A stretch of DNA of 64,000 nucleotides from JANSWY01 sp965243755. GTDB lineage: Bacteria; Bacteroidota; Bacteroidia; Cytophagales; Cyclobacteriaceae. Positions 36,706 to 46,019 of this stretch are shown in pieces. How positions within the stretch are numbered: the stretch's first letter is position 1; each line of letters opens with the position of its first letter. The DNA is taken from positions 310,001-374,000 of the forward strand of contig CBDEVW010000006.1 in assembly GCA_965243755.1 (NCBI GenBank), written 5' to 3'. A program made the translations under genes and the position numbers. The notes beneath the pieces are model-generated. The model was not told the DNA's origin. It ran no database searches and saw only the letters and a program-made list of their open reading frames with translations.

Positions 36706-37266
36706 TTAGCTTCCTTCTTTAAATTTCTGAAGTTCTTCCTGATAGATTTTTCTGAATTTTTCCAGTTCGAAATCCTGCTTCAACTGCTGATCATTGTTGA
36801 TTCCATCAACCATGTCATTTTCAACAGCCGAAGTAGACATCTCCATGGCCACATAATGAACAAATTCACCCTTCTTATTTTGAAATGATTTTTGATCAAT
36901 GATCTTAACTTGTCTGAGGGTTTTGTCTATTACAGTTCTGGTAAGGTCCTCGTATTTGGAGGTGGTCTGCAGTTTGTTTGAAATGTTTCGGTTCTGCAAG
37001 AATTGTTCTCCAACACTTCTTACTTTAACTTCTATCTGAGAAGCGATAGCCAGTCTGGCGTTTGTTTCGCCTATTCTTTTGGCAACTGTAAGATCCAGGG
37101 CTTTTCCTTCACCAATAGCTCGGTAACTTTTTTTGTCGGAGTAATACTTTCCTCCCTTAAACGGTGCTTCAATTTCTTTCAATTTGGCATCCGCTCTTTT
37201 GAGTTTGGAATTACATGCTGACAGGAAAAGGGTACAGGTGATTAATACAAAGACTACTTGTTTCAT
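36706..37266 (-). CDS. LPP20 family lipoprotein
   Basis: A 186-residue lipoprotein (lipobox FLSAC-N, Cys about 18). Residues about 45-160 match the LPP20 pattern: YRAIGEGKALDLTVAKRIGETNARLAIASQIEVKVRS followed by DLTRTVIDKTLRQVKIIDQKSFQNKKGEFVHYVAMEM. The C-terminal 30 residues are a charged helix. First gene of a two-gene operon with the longer LPP20-domain protein. Confidence 0.82.
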   Translation of the reverse strand: MKQVVFVLITCTLFLSACNSKLKRADAKLKEIEAPFKGGKYYSDKKSYRAIGEGKALDLTVAKRIGETNARLAIASQIEVKVRSVGEQFLQNRNISNKLQTTSKYEDLTRTVIDKTLRQVKIIDQKSFQNKKGEFVHYVAMEMSTSAVENDMVDGINNDQQLKQDFELEKFRKIYQEELQKFKEGS

Positions 37267-37490
37267 GGCTTAACTTATTTTGTTTCAAGTAGTCAAAAAC
37301 CAAAAATCAGACCAAAAATTTCATTCAACCCCGTAGGGAGCTTGCAGGTATAGGGCATTACAACCTGGTCACAGGCTTGATTATGGCAATGCTTTTAGGT
37401 TTGTAAGTGATTGATATTCAGCAATATAATGGAGTTTATCAAGGGTTAAGGGAAGTTGAAACCTCATACGGGCATTTCATTACAAATTGC

Positions 37491-38924
37491 TCAAAAATCC
37501 TCAAAAACCTGATCCAATTGCTCAACACCGATTTGTTTAAAAAGTATTGTTTTGTTCTGATCGAGGATGAAAAGTTTTGGTGTTGAAACAAGGTCGTAGC
37601 GATCTAAAATGTTTTGTTGAGTTGCTTGATTGAGCACAAGATCGGTGCTTTTGAGTTGGTAGTTGTTCGTGAAGTTTTTGATGTAACCTAATTCGGTATC
37701 CCGCATTTTATCTACGATCCAGAGGCGAACCAGTGAAACATTGTCCGCAGCAGGTGAGCTAGCCAGCCAATCATTCAGTTTAGGGATCTCCGTTTTACAG
37801 TGGCCACATGATAGTTCAACAAAATACAGGATCGTGTAGGTTGAAGAGTAGTTATGAAGCGTAAAATTGCTGTTCAGGTCATTCAGCTTGGCGATTGAGA
37901 AGTTTGGTGCTTTGGCTCCTAATATGGTGGGCATTATTTTGTTAGCCCTATCTACCATTTTGCCTGTATTTTCTGAATCTGACCAAAAAGCCTCGCCAGT
38001 TTCATAGTAACGTTTTACCAGTTTAGCATACACCGCATCAAAGCCTACGATTCTGGAGGTTGCATATTTGTTTATTAGGCTGATGGTAATGTATTTGAAT
38101 TGTTCGTCATTGACCTTTGCCTTATCAATCACATAGGTTGCCCACCGATAGAGGGAATCCGGGTGCTGGACCGTGAGTTTGTCAATGAACTGCGTGAGTT
38201 TGTTATGAATTACGGGTGTTCTGACTAATGCTTCTTCTGTAAAATCCCAGTAGTCCCAGTAATGATCCCTGTAGTAATAGTATTTCCAGTCCTCACCAAA
38301 TTTGGTGTACCCTGATGGAGTTTCAGACGGTAGCTCTGGTTCCTTCATTGCACTGAAAATTTTGTAGTAAAGTGAACCTTTTTTGTCCTGCAATTGCTGG
38401 TCTGAATAGTCTCTTACTTTTGCGTCTAAAGCATTTAAGGCCGCCTTTGCTGTTGCCAATTCCTGCTCTGACGCACCAGGGTCTTTGAGGAGGTTCTGGT
38501 GTGCTACCGCTTCTTCTCTACATTGCTGATTAAAGTTATTGATTTTAAAAAATAACTCATTGACTTCAGAACCCGCCACAGTTACATCACCCAGTTGGTC
38601 AATTGAGGTGCTGAGTTTCATGGTCTGATCATCCTCAGGTACAATAAACTCGAAGTAGTTGTTCTCTGGTGCAATTACAATCAGGTATATACCGGGTTCC
38701 AGTTTCTCTTCACCTTTGAGCAGGAATGTGCCATCACCCTGATTCGGGTATTCGTGATTGACGCTATTTTCACCCACGATATATTGTTTATCGCCAAAAT
38801 GATAAGCCAGCATCACATAGGGCGCATCGCAATTTTCAATATTCAGCTCAATTTCAAAGCCCGGCTGGGAATATGCAAATGTCGAAAACAAAAAGGTGAG
38901 AGCAGTGAGGATCAGCTTATTCAT
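37491..38924 (-). CDS. TlpA-like thioredoxin-fold protein with DUF4369/DUF5106 regions
   Basis: A 477-residue exported protein (signal about residues 1-19, ending AYSQ-P). Residues about 20-120 look like DUF4369 (FEIELNIENCDAPYVMLAYHFGDKQY, TVAGSEVNELFF). The middle (about 140-330) is helical as in DUF5106. Residues about 340-477 are a thioredoxin-fold domain with the active site ELSCGHCKTE (Cys373, Cys376) and the cis-Pro strand STPKLFILD. It is likely a periplasmic disulfide oxidoreductase; CGHC is closer to oxidising or isomerising members than the classical CGPC. Confidence 0.87.
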   Translation of the reverse strand: MNKLILTALTFLFSTFAYSQPGFEIELNIENCDAPYVMLAYHFGDKQYIVGENSVNHEYPNQGDGTFLLKGEEKLEPGIYLIVIAPENNYFEFIVPEDDQTMKLSTSIDQLGDVTVAGSEVNELFFKINNFNQQCREEAVAHQNLLKDPGASEQELATAKAALNALDAKVRDYSDQQLQDKKGSLYYKIFSAMKEPELPSETPSGYTKFGEDWKYYYYRDHYWDYWDFTEEALVRTPVIHNKLTQFIDKLTVQHPDSLYRWATYVIDKAKVNDEQFKYITISLINKYATSRIVGFDAVYAKLVKRYYETGEAFWSDSENTGKMVDRANKIMPTILGAKAPNFSIAKLNDLNSNFTLHNYSSTYTILYFVELSCGHCKTEIPKLNDWLASSPAADNVSLVRLWIVDKMRDTELGYIKNFTNNYQLKSTDLVLNQATQQNILDRYDLVSTPKLFILDQNKTILFKQIGVEQLDQVFEDF

Positions 38925-38998
38925 ATAGCATGGGGTGGGTGTTTACCAAATATAAAGAAGAAATATTTGTTGGCTGAAAAATTACCTGATATGATTCC

Positions 38999-39646
38999 CT
39001 ATCGTCGTACACCAGCCTTAACTGACCGGTTTATCCATAGTTCTTCTCCGGGAAAGTAATAGGAGACCCTGCGTTTATACGCTCCAAGCTTAGTTCCTCT
39101 TAATTTTTTGACTTCCCCATAATGAATAGTAAAATAAAAAGTAGGTATCCAATGTGTTGACCCATGATCGAAATACAATAAGTGACCCAGCAACTTTGAA
39201 AAATCTTGTGGAAGGCAATTTATAAGTTCAACATCAGGAAAATCATCACGATGGTGTAATAGGAAGGCATCTTTTCTAATGTTTCCGTAGACCTCTATTT
39301 GGATCGTGTCCTGCTCACCAAAATAATAGATACTATTGTTATTTCTGTCTGATACAGCTGGACTACAGTTGTATTCACGTTCATAGCTTAACAGTTGCTT
39401 AAGATTGAGTTGTTTCAAAAATTGAATGTACTCGCCGGAATCCAACTTTATGATAAAGTATTCTGGTATTTCGTGTGCTTCGTTAGCATTTTTTATGATT
39501 GTACCATCCGAATACAAAATGATGGTGGGGTTGTAATCATACCTGTGATCCTGTTCATTGATCATAAGAACAGGTGTTCCCTGCCCAAAAGAATATGAAA
39601 CAATTAAGTGTGTAATAATGAAACACAATGAAATATAGATTTTCAT
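38999..39646 (-). CDS. Secreted protein of unknown function
   Basis: A 215-residue protein with a signal peptide (about residues 1-21, ending SFGQ-G). No family recognised. The mature part contains a NPTIILYSDGTII strand pair and a mixed alpha/beta body with FQ/LNLKQLLSYEREYNC, a pattern seen in small exported Bacteroidota proteins of unknown role. It ends in a basic tail. Probably monocistronic. Confidence 0.6.
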   Translation of the reverse strand: MKIYISLCFIITHLIVSYSFGQGTPVLMINEQDHRYDYNPTIILYSDGTIIKNANEAHEIPEYFIIKLDSGEYIQFLKQLNLKQLLSYEREYNCSPAVSDRNNNSIYYFGEQDTIQIEVYGNIRKDAFLLHHRDDFPDVELINCLPQDFSKLLGHLLYFDHGSTHWIPTFYFTIHYGEVKKLRGTKLGAYKRRVSYYFPGEELWINRSVKAGVRR

Positions 39647-39684
39647 TTTGAAGAGCGTGTCGGATTGGTTGTTGAGCCTTAATC

Positions 39685-40443
39685 CTATTTCAACTTAATG
39701 TCAATTTCAGAATAGTCGCCTGTTTTCCGTCGCTGTAATAAGTCTAATTGCAGTGTGATTTTTTTATCACTTTGTTCAACAATGGTGTACCCGGTAACAT
39801 TTACTTTTTTGATTTTTCTGGGGAATTGCAGGATCGTGAGGAATTTCATGTCGCTCAGTAACGCTGTGGCCTGATCAGACAATGCGGATCCATCTCCATC
39901 TGAAACCTGAGTAGTTTTGCGATAAAAGGATTTTGGGGTAATCTTCACCTCCGCCTGGGTCTCACCAATCATACCTGCTTTCTGATCCTTTTTCTGGCCT
40001 TCGGCCATGATCTGTAAAAAGTCATTGAACTGCTTTCCATTGTCAAAAAGAAATTCCAATCCAGTACGCAAATATCCTTTGGACTTGCCACCACGCATGA
40101 AAACGGTAGCCTGGTCTACAAGGGCCATCTTGGCAGGGTCATTTCTTATTTCTGCATCGATCTTGTCATCAAAAACAAGCACTGAATCCACCTCTTCAGG
40201 AAATTGACTCCATATTTGTTCCTCCACTTGTGCCATGATTTCCAGGCTGTCTGCACCTTCCTCTGCACTCATTTTAGCAAAGCCATACATCATGTTTCTC
40301 ATCATTGGGATCATGTCTGCAGTCACCTGGTAGGTACCACTTCCATCTTTGTCAATGGTGATTTCTTCCCTGATTTCTCCACATGATACCAGCAGGGATA
40401 AACCAACTAGTGCGGACAATAATGATGATGTCAATCTTTTCAT
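39685..40443 (-). CDS. Lipoprotein of unknown function
   Basis: A 252-residue lipoprotein (lipobox LLVSC-G, Cys about 21). Immediately after it comes IREEITIDKDGSGTYQVTADMIPMM, an opening typical of a Bacteroidota lipoprotein family with no known function. The rest is helical with a late beta part (IKKVNVTGYTIVEQSDKKITLQLDLLQRRK). No catalytic motif seen. Confidence 0.7.
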   Translation of the reverse strand: MKRLTSSLLSALVGLSLLVSCGEIREEITIDKDGSGTYQVTADMIPMMRNMMYGFAKMSAEEGADSLEIMAQVEEQIWSQFPEEVDSVLVFDDKIDAEIRNDPAKMALVDQATVFMRGGKSKGYLRTGLEFLFDNGKQFNDFLQIMAEGQKKDQKAGMIGETQAEVKITPKSFYRKTTQVSDGDGSALSDQATALLSDMKFLTILQFPRKIKKVNVTGYTIVEQSDKKITLQLDLLQRRKTGDYSEIDIKLK

Positions 40444-40521
40444 GGATTCTGTGATTGGTTAAATGTTACATTAAATAAAGCGGTTTTTCCTTTGATTCAC
40501 AAGGTAAACCACCAGAGGAGA

Positions 40522-41139
40522 CTAATCCATTGGCTTTCTGCCTTTTACTTCGGCAATGTATTCTCCAATGTCACTAATGTAATGATATTCCAGTTTTTCA
40601 ATATCCTTTGGTGTTTTTTTCACGGCTACATAATCAATGTCCAGGGCAGTGGATTGTTCCCCGATTACCGTATCCAGCATCATGAAAGTGCCTATCAGCC
40701 AATCTTCATGACGATCTTTGCTGTATTCATCATAACATACCTCAATCCCAACTGCAAAAGGGTCTTCTTCATTTACCAACGGAATGAATATGGTGTCATC
40801 CGGGTCAAAAATCAGGTCCTCATACTCGGAGATCACATCTCCAAGAGGCTGACGCAGGTTGTGAATTGTCCACCCCGGTAAGTCCGGTGCAGATGAGACC
40901 AGTTCCGAAACTTCCGGAAAAAGATCTGCGTCTCCTTCTGCGGTGATGGTCAGGGCGCATGCTGTGTCCTCAATATCTATTTCAAAGAAAAGTCCCTCAC
41001 AATAGGCGTGGAGGTGATTGAGGAAAATATCCTCTAATTCTTGTTGTTTTTCAGGTGCTTCTTCTGGAAATGATTTGTAAGATGCCTGGTTGGCCACAAA
41101 CCATTCCCAGAAATGTTTTGCTTGGGTTGTTTTATTCAT
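40522..41139 (-). CDS. Conserved cytoplasmic protein, DUF695-like
   Basis: A 205-residue acidic soluble protein. The segments WEWFVANQASYKSF, LTITAEGDADLFPEVSELVSSAPDLPGWTIHNLRQP and VGIEVCYDEYS match a widespread uncharacterised family in Bacteroidota and other phyla (DUF695-like). No signal peptide. Its ATG at 41139 overlaps the last 8 bases of the GH30 gene, which indicates translational coupling, although no joint function is known. Confidence 0.65.
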   Translation of the reverse strand: MNKTTQAKHFWEWFVANQASYKSFPEEAPEKQQELEDIFLNHLHAYCEGLFFEIDIEDTACALTITAEGDADLFPEVSELVSSAPDLPGWTIHNLRQPLGDVISEYEDLIFDPDDTIFIPLVNEEDPFAVGIEVCYDEYSKDRHEDWLIGTFMMLDTVIGEQSTALDIDYVAVKKTPKDIEKLEYHYISDIGEYIAEVKGRKPMD

Positions 41140-42643
41140 TATCAGCTACTTGCAGCTGCAAGTTAGCAATTATCAAACTTTGCATAGCACGGGGAGGGAT
41201 GCTTAATTCAACATATTTTGATTGTACATAATATTTATAGGTAATCTGCTGGTCACTCTGGTTCATGACCACCGTAACGAGGCTACCATCTTCATTCAGA
41301 AATGAGGTGCTGAGCAAATGACTTCTACTGGGGACAGTGCTTACTCTTTTTGCACCTGGTTTAATGAATTTTGAAAAGTGTCCAATGTAGTAATAAGATG
41401 GTGTATAGATCAGTTCACCAGTTTTGGTGTCTCCGTGGATCGGTGCAAAACAAAAGTTTCCTACATGGTTAGGACCACCGTTTTGATCCAGCAGGATATT
41501 CCAGTCTGTCCAGCCTACTGTACCTTTATTAAAATCATTGATCATGGACCTGCCGTATCTCTCTGCATTGGGCCAGTGCTGATATTTTTTAGCATCGAAC
41601 CTTTCGTTACAGCCTTCTGTGAATAATAACTTTTTATCCGGGAAAGCTTCCTGCACATGTCCCAGGTTGTCGAACATAGGATCTCCTCCGGCCCATGTTT
41701 CATACCAGTGAAATCCAATTCCCCAGGCATATTTTGAGGCTTCAGGGTCTCCAAAAATGGTGTTGGCTCTGTTATTGATCAGATCACGGTTGTGGTCCCA
41801 TACTACAATTTTTTTGTCGCCAAGTCCTGCTGCTTCCATGGTAGGACCCAGGTGGTCTTTTAGAAAATCTCTTTCTTCCTCTGCGGTATAAATGCATGAT
41901 TCCCACCGCTGCACGGCCATAGGTTCATTTTGTATGGTAATGCCCCAGATAGGCATTCCTTCCTTTTCGTAGGCCTTGATGAATTTGGTGTAGTAAAGTG
42001 CCCAGCTTGGGTAATATTCTTTCAATAATTTACCACCATGCAATACATTTTTGGAATCTTTCATAAATGCAGGCGGACTCCATGGGCTTGCATACAACAG
42101 TAGTTTTCCTCCGGCTGCAGCAATGGCACGCTTGATCATGGGGATGCGGTATTTTTTGTCGGGTTCAATGTTAAAAGTGCGTAGCTTCTTGTCATCATCC
42201 GAAACATAGGTGTAACTGGCAGAACTAAAATCGCAGCTATGAATGGTGGTTCGGGTCAATGTATAGCCAATTCCTTCCTCACTGTCATAATACGCCTTGA
42301 GGAGCTCTTCCTGTTTCTCTTCTGGTAGTTTGTAAAATACTTCTGCTGAGGCATCTGTAATGGCTCCTCCAATTCCTATGAATTCCTGGAAGGTTTTGGA
42401 TGGATTAACGAATACGCTGATTTCGGATTCTACTGGTTGTATGGCTGGTGAAAATGATTTTTGTCCCTGCTTAGCAAGCCTGAGCTCAGAATCCCTGGCG
42501 GTGGTGAAGACCTCTAGCCTTTTGTTTCCAAGATCGAATGCCGCGTTTTCTGGTGTAGCGGTGGTGGTTACGATGTTGGTCTTTTCTTTCTCTGAACATG
42601 CAAATGCCAATAAGATCAGTAATAATGCTGGTAATTTTTTCAT
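41132..42643 (-). CDS. GH30 family glycosidase lipoprotein (glucosylceramidase-like)
   Basis: From the ATG at 42643 the protein has 503 residues with a lipobox (LLAFAC-S); the frame is open to 42700 but the extension precedes the signal peptide and is not used. Family blocks are strong: QEFIGIGGAITDASAEVF, YTLTRTTIHSCDFS, LLLYASPWSPPAFMKD, WGITIQNEPMA with the acid/base Glu240, and LLFTEGCNE with the nucleophile Glu343. The C-terminal beta domain includes TVVMNQSDQQITYKYY. GH30 enzymes with this architecture cleave beta-1,6- or beta-1,3-glucans or glucosylceramide with retention; the lipid anchor places it on the envelope. Overlaps the next gene by 8 bases. Confidence 0.94.
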   Translation of the reverse strand: MKKLPALLLILLAFACSEKEKTNIVTTTATPENAAFDLGNKRLEVFTTARDSELRLAKQGQKSFSPAIQPVESEISVFVNPSKTFQEFIGIGGAITDASAEVFYKLPEEKQEELLKAYYDSEEGIGYTLTRTTIHSCDFSSASYTYVSDDDKKLRTFNIEPDKKYRIPMIKRAIAAAGGKLLLYASPWSPPAFMKDSKNVLHGGKLLKEYYPSWALYYTKFIKAYEKEGMPIWGITIQNEPMAVQRWESCIYTAEEERDFLKDHLGPTMEAAGLGDKKIVVWDHNRDLINNRANTIFGDPEASKYAWGIGFHWYETWAGGDPMFDNLGHVQEAFPDKKLLFTEGCNERFDAKKYQHWPNAERYGRSMINDFNKGTVGWTDWNILLDQNGGPNHVGNFCFAPIHGDTKTGELIYTPSYYYIGHFSKFIKPGAKRVSTVPSRSHLLSTSFLNEDGSLVTVVMNQSDQQITYKYYVQSKYVELSIPPRAMQSLIIANLQLQVADNE

Positions 42644-42797
42644 TCTTCTTTCGTCTAGGTGTTCAATAAAAATAGCAGGTTGTTTGCTTGTAACCCTCAT
42701 TTTGGACGTGTTTGGAACTTTTGTCCTTACAGAATGAATGATTTGCCTTCCCTTACCAGCCGGAAAACGTTGTTTTTGGCGATTTGTGACGTATCCA

Positions 42798-43853
42798 TTA
42801 TTCCATGAAAGCAGGTAATATTACCTTATTCGCTATTTGGAATGGCAGCTTGTCTTCTTGCGAATTGTATGCTCCACCAGTAAATACCAGCGCAAGATCA
42901 AGGGTGGGGAAGATCATCAGGTATTGCCCGCCGTTACCAGTGGCGACAATTCCCTCGATCATGGAATTAGGCGTCTTAAAAGGGATGGTCCACCAGTAGT
43001 AGCCATATTTAACGCCAGTTATTTTAGTGATTGGCTGAGTGGAAAGTTTTAGCCATGATTCCGAGACCAGTTGCTGACCATTCCATTGGCCTTTGTTCAG
43101 CACTAACCGGGCAATTTTGGCAAAGTCCAGTGATGTGAGGTACAGCCTTTTTCCAGTGCCAGGGATATTCTTTTTGTTGCTGGTGTGATCCCATAATGCA
43201 TTTATTTTCATAGGGATAAAAAGATATTGGTCTGCAAATGAAGCTATGTCCATTCCGCTAGCTTCCTGGATGATCTCAGCGGTCAAAACTGTACCCATTG
43301 TGCAGTATTGTGCTAATTCTCCGGGTGGGTTAATCATAGGTAAGTTTAGTGTGTATTGTACCCAGTTTTTCTTTTTGTAAACCTTATCTTCCTGTCCTTT
43401 GGAAGTCTGGTCCCAATCATTGCAATCCATACCGGTAGACATGGTGAGCAAATGATGTATCGTGATGGATTCTTTATCTACTGGAACTTTGTATGTAGGA
43501 GACAGGTACTTTGCAATAGGTTCATTGACATCAGCAACAAATCCTTTATCAATAGCAATGCCCATCAGAATAGAGATTATACTCTTTGTTGCTGACCTCA
43601 GGTCGTGTTGCTCAGTAGGCATATGATTGTTGTAATATTTTTCAAGTACTAAAAAATCATACTTAATGATCAGCATGGAATGTAATTTGTGCTCGCTTTT
43701 ATCCAGTTGAGATAATAAATTTTTCAGCGGATTCTGATTGGAAACCTCCGATTGCCAGTCTTTCCTTTTCCATTCGGATTGGCCCGCATCAACATTCTGA
43801 CCGAAGCAGATATTGCAGGAAATTATAAGTATTGTGAGTATTCGCATGTTCAT
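42798..43853 (-). CDS. Serine beta-lactamase-like hydrolase (class C/esterase fold)
   Basis: A 351-residue exported protein (signal about residues 1-18, ICFGQ-N). The SxxK motif is SATK (Ser87, Lys90); the tyrosine element is probably QYCTMG (about 185-190), and the KTG-equivalent triad is TGNGGQY near residue 310. Other blocks fit the family: TIHHLLTMSTGMD and GYYWWTIPF. Members are esterases, peptidases or beta-lactamases; this one lacks features specific to antibiotic-hydrolysing AmpC, so 'beta-lactamase family' is the safest statement. Probably monocistronic. Confidence 0.88.
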   Translation of the reverse strand: MNMRILTILIISCNICFGQNVDAGQSEWKRKDWQSEVSNQNPLKNLLSQLDKSEHKLHSMLIIKYDFLVLEKYYNNHMPTEQHDLRSATKSIISILMGIAIDKGFVADVNEPIAKYLSPTYKVPVDKESITIHHLLTMSTGMDCNDWDQTSKGQEDKVYKKKNWVQYTLNLPMINPPGELAQYCTMGTVLTAEIIQEASGMDIASFADQYLFIPMKINALWDHTSNKKNIPGTGKRLYLTSLDFAKIARLVLNKGQWNGQQLVSESWLKLSTQPITKITGVKYGYYWWTIPFKTPNSMIEGIVATGNGGQYLMIFPTLDLALVFTGGAYNSQEDKLPFQIANKVILPAFME

Positions 43854-43892
43854 TAAATAATGCAGTTTTCAAACCATACTGATGCCCCATGA

Positions 43893-44414
43893 TCATTGGC
43901 GCTGGTCTTTTTGAAGCCACTTTCCTCTGGTTAACTGATAAACACTACATCGGTCATTACCAAATACCTTTTCTTCTAAAAACTCAAACCCAAGTCGGCG
44001 ATAAAACCTGATGGCAGCTTTGTTGGTAGATAAAGGATCAATGATGATGGTATGTACTGACTGATCCTGAAAGCATTGCTCGATCGCCAGATTCATCATG
44101 ACGGTCCCATATCCTTTTCCCAGATCATACGCTTCACCGATCCATATATCGATCGCTCTGAAGCCATTACCTATACCTCCCCAATACTTTGAGGTTTCTG
44201 CTGCCGGGTCAATGATTTGCAAAAAACCAATGGGTCTGGTTTGCAGTTCAGCAATCAATTGAGTTCTCCATGGAGGATCATGTAACAACTCCTGATCCCA
44301 GTTCCATTCGTCCTCAGGATCTGATGCTATGACATGAGGTTGCTGATCCCAGTGTTTAAGCAAAGCCAGGTCATCAATTGTTGCCTTTCTAAAGCTGATG
44401 ACAGGTTTATTCAT
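43893..44414 (-). CDS. GNAT acetyltransferase similar to AAC(6') enzymes
   Basis: A 173-residue GNAT protein. SFRKATIDDLALLKHWDQQPHVIASDP, WRTQLIAELQTRPIGFLQIIDPA, GNGFRAIDIWIGEAYDLGKGYGTVMMNLAI and IIIDPLSTNKAAIRFYRRLGFEF follow the layout of aminoglycoside 6'-N-acetyltransferases (AAC(6')-Ib-like, Acetyltransf_8), including the GKGYGT acetyl-CoA loop. It could equally act on siderophores or other amines. It begins one base after the 5'-nucleotidase stop, so is likely co-transcribed. Confidence 0.83.
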   Translation of the reverse strand: MNKPVISFRKATIDDLALLKHWDQQPHVIASDPEDEWNWDQELLHDPPWRTQLIAELQTRPIGFLQIIDPAAETSKYWGGIGNGFRAIDIWIGEAYDLGKGYGTVMMNLAIEQCFQDQSVHTIIIDPLSTNKAAIRFYRRLGFEFLEEKVFGNDRCSVYQLTRGKWLQKDQRQ

Positions 44415-44415
44415 G

Positions 44416-45879
44416 CTAATTAAATTCTTTCTGGAACTGCGCTATAACGATATCAAAGAACTTCTGTTTGGGCTGGTCTGTTGGTTTTACAAGCCCTTTA
44501 TCATAGGTAAGGAATTCCAGGTTTGTGTCACCTTTTTCGACCATATATGAGGAGATGGCAATGGTGTAGGTGTTACCTGGTTCGATGGGTGCCTCTTGTA
44601 ACAACCACGAACCTTCTTGCTTAGAAATATTTGCATACTGAATAAAGGCCCCATTACCAGCATTTTTTTCTCCCTGATCCAGCGCTCTGATCAATGTGGC
44701 TCCATCTATAGTAACCTGTGAGACGGACCCTCCAAAAGGTGAAATTTTCATGATGTCATATTCTGTAATGGGTCCAGGTTGTAGTTTGTCATCAATCCTG
44801 ATCGACCCGCCATTCATTATTGCGGCATCTGCCTGAGGGAATGCACTCAAAAAGCCTCTCGTGATCAATTTGGTTAACGCTGTACTTCTGTTTCGTATAG
44901 CTGATTCACTTCCGTCAAGGATTCTTGTAGATTGACAGATTACCCTGTTGGGGTCATAACCTTGTTCTTCAAAGGATTCAAAAGCACGTTTGGTCCAGGT
45001 GTTTGCTAATTCCAGTATTCGGCCGTCTTTTTGTAACTGATCATCGATGAATACCAGTTCGGATTTGATATTTAATGCTTTGGTTTCTTTATTAAAAGTA
45101 AGTTGGTGAACAAAAGCGGTTTTGGCATTCGCGTCTGCTTTTGCGATCGGGGTGAAATTATTTCCCCGGAGCAAATGAAAATTCTCATGTTCATGTCCTC
45201 CCATTACCAGGTCTATCTCAGGGATTTCCACCACAAGTGCCTCATCCTGATCAATGCTTTGGTGAGTAAGCCCAACAATAATATCCGCACCTGATTGCTT
45301 TAAAGAACCGACGGCCTTTTGGGCAGCTTCTATGGGATCTGATATTTTTGCGTATTTCGTTCGGAAGTTATTCAGTGTCACGCCAAATATGCCAACTTTG
45401 ACGCCATCTACATTGATGATTTGATGCGGGACCGTATTGGGAAATGGTTGATCATTCTGGTCGGTTACATTATCGGTGATCAATGTGAACTGCATTTCCT
45501 GCAGTCTCTTCCTGAGGTCCGGCTCCTTGATGTCAAACTCATGATTACCGAAAGTGAAGTAATCCCAATTCATGGCGTTTAAAGCATCCACCATTTGTCG
45601 ACCCGCGATTCGTTCTCCTTCAAATTGCGCAGTTCCAATGGCACTGGGGCTCAGCATATCTCCGGCCATGAAGCTAAAGGTGTTTTTGTTCTCAGACTTT
45701 AACTGGTTCAGCAACGTTTGAACCCTGGCAAATCCACCAAGCTTTCCACCACTTACGGCTGATAGTTCATAGACATCATTTAATTGCAAAAAAGTGATTC
45801 TAACCTCATTATTATCTTGATTTTGATTGCATGAATAAAAAAGCACTGCAAAGATTAACAGGAGTCGAATTGATTTCAT
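44416..45879 (-). CDS. 5'-nucleotidase/2',3'-cyclic phosphodiesterase lipoprotein (UshA family)
   Basis: A 487-residue lipoprotein (lipobox LFYSC-N, Cys about 17). The metallophosphatase domain shows QLNDVYE, AGDMLSPS, GNHEFD, GLTHQS and GGHEHENF, the full two-metal site with the catalytic His of NHEFD. The C-terminal domain has NGGSIRIDDKLQPGPITEYDIMKISPFGGSV and GAFIQYANI for nucleotide binding. It dephosphorylates extracellular nucleotides for salvage and phosphate supply. Followed after one base by the AAC(6')-like gene. Confidence 0.93.
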   Translation of the reverse strand: MKSIRLLLIFAVLFYSCNQNQDNNEVRITFLQLNDVYELSAVSGGKLGGFARVQTLLNQLKSENKNTFSFMAGDMLSPSAIGTAQFEGERIAGRQMVDALNAMNWDYFTFGNHEFDIKEPDLRKRLQEMQFTLITDNVTDQNDQPFPNTVPHQIINVDGVKVGIFGVTLNNFRTKYAKISDPIEAAQKAVGSLKQSGADIIVGLTHQSIDQDEALVVEIPEIDLVMGGHEHENFHLLRGNNFTPIAKADANAKTAFVHQLTFNKETKALNIKSELVFIDDQLQKDGRILELANTWTKRAFESFEEQGYDPNRVICQSTRILDGSESAIRNRSTALTKLITRGFLSAFPQADAAIMNGGSIRIDDKLQPGPITEYDIMKISPFGGSVSQVTIDGATLIRALDQGEKNAGNGAFIQYANISKQEGSWLLQEAPIEPGNTYTIAISSYMVEKGDTNLEFLTYDKGLVKPTDQPKQKFFDIVIAQFQKEFN

Positions 45880-45976
45880 GTGTCGTTTTGTTAAGCATTG
45901 ATCTGTACACCTAAGATATTTTATCTTTTGCTCAATTCCTGTTTTTGAAGAAAACTTATGTTGTAATGAGATATGT

Positions 45977-46009
45977 TAAAAAGATTTGGCTCCAGAAAAC
46001 GCTGGAGCC
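45977..46009 (-). terminator. Intrinsic terminator after the AraC-led gene group
   Basis: An 8-bp perfect stem GGCTCCAG (45988-45995) / CTGGAGCC (46002-46009) with a 6-base loop. Read on the minus strand it is followed by AAATCTTTTTAA. It lies 11 bases past the stop of the NmrA-like gene. Confidence 0.65.
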
Positions 46010-46019
46010 AGTATGTAAG

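Noticed and set aside
42798..43853. Antibiotic-hydrolysing class C beta-lactamase
   Set aside because: Only the general SxxK fold motifs are present; the YxN and KTG elements differ from AmpC, so only the family is called.
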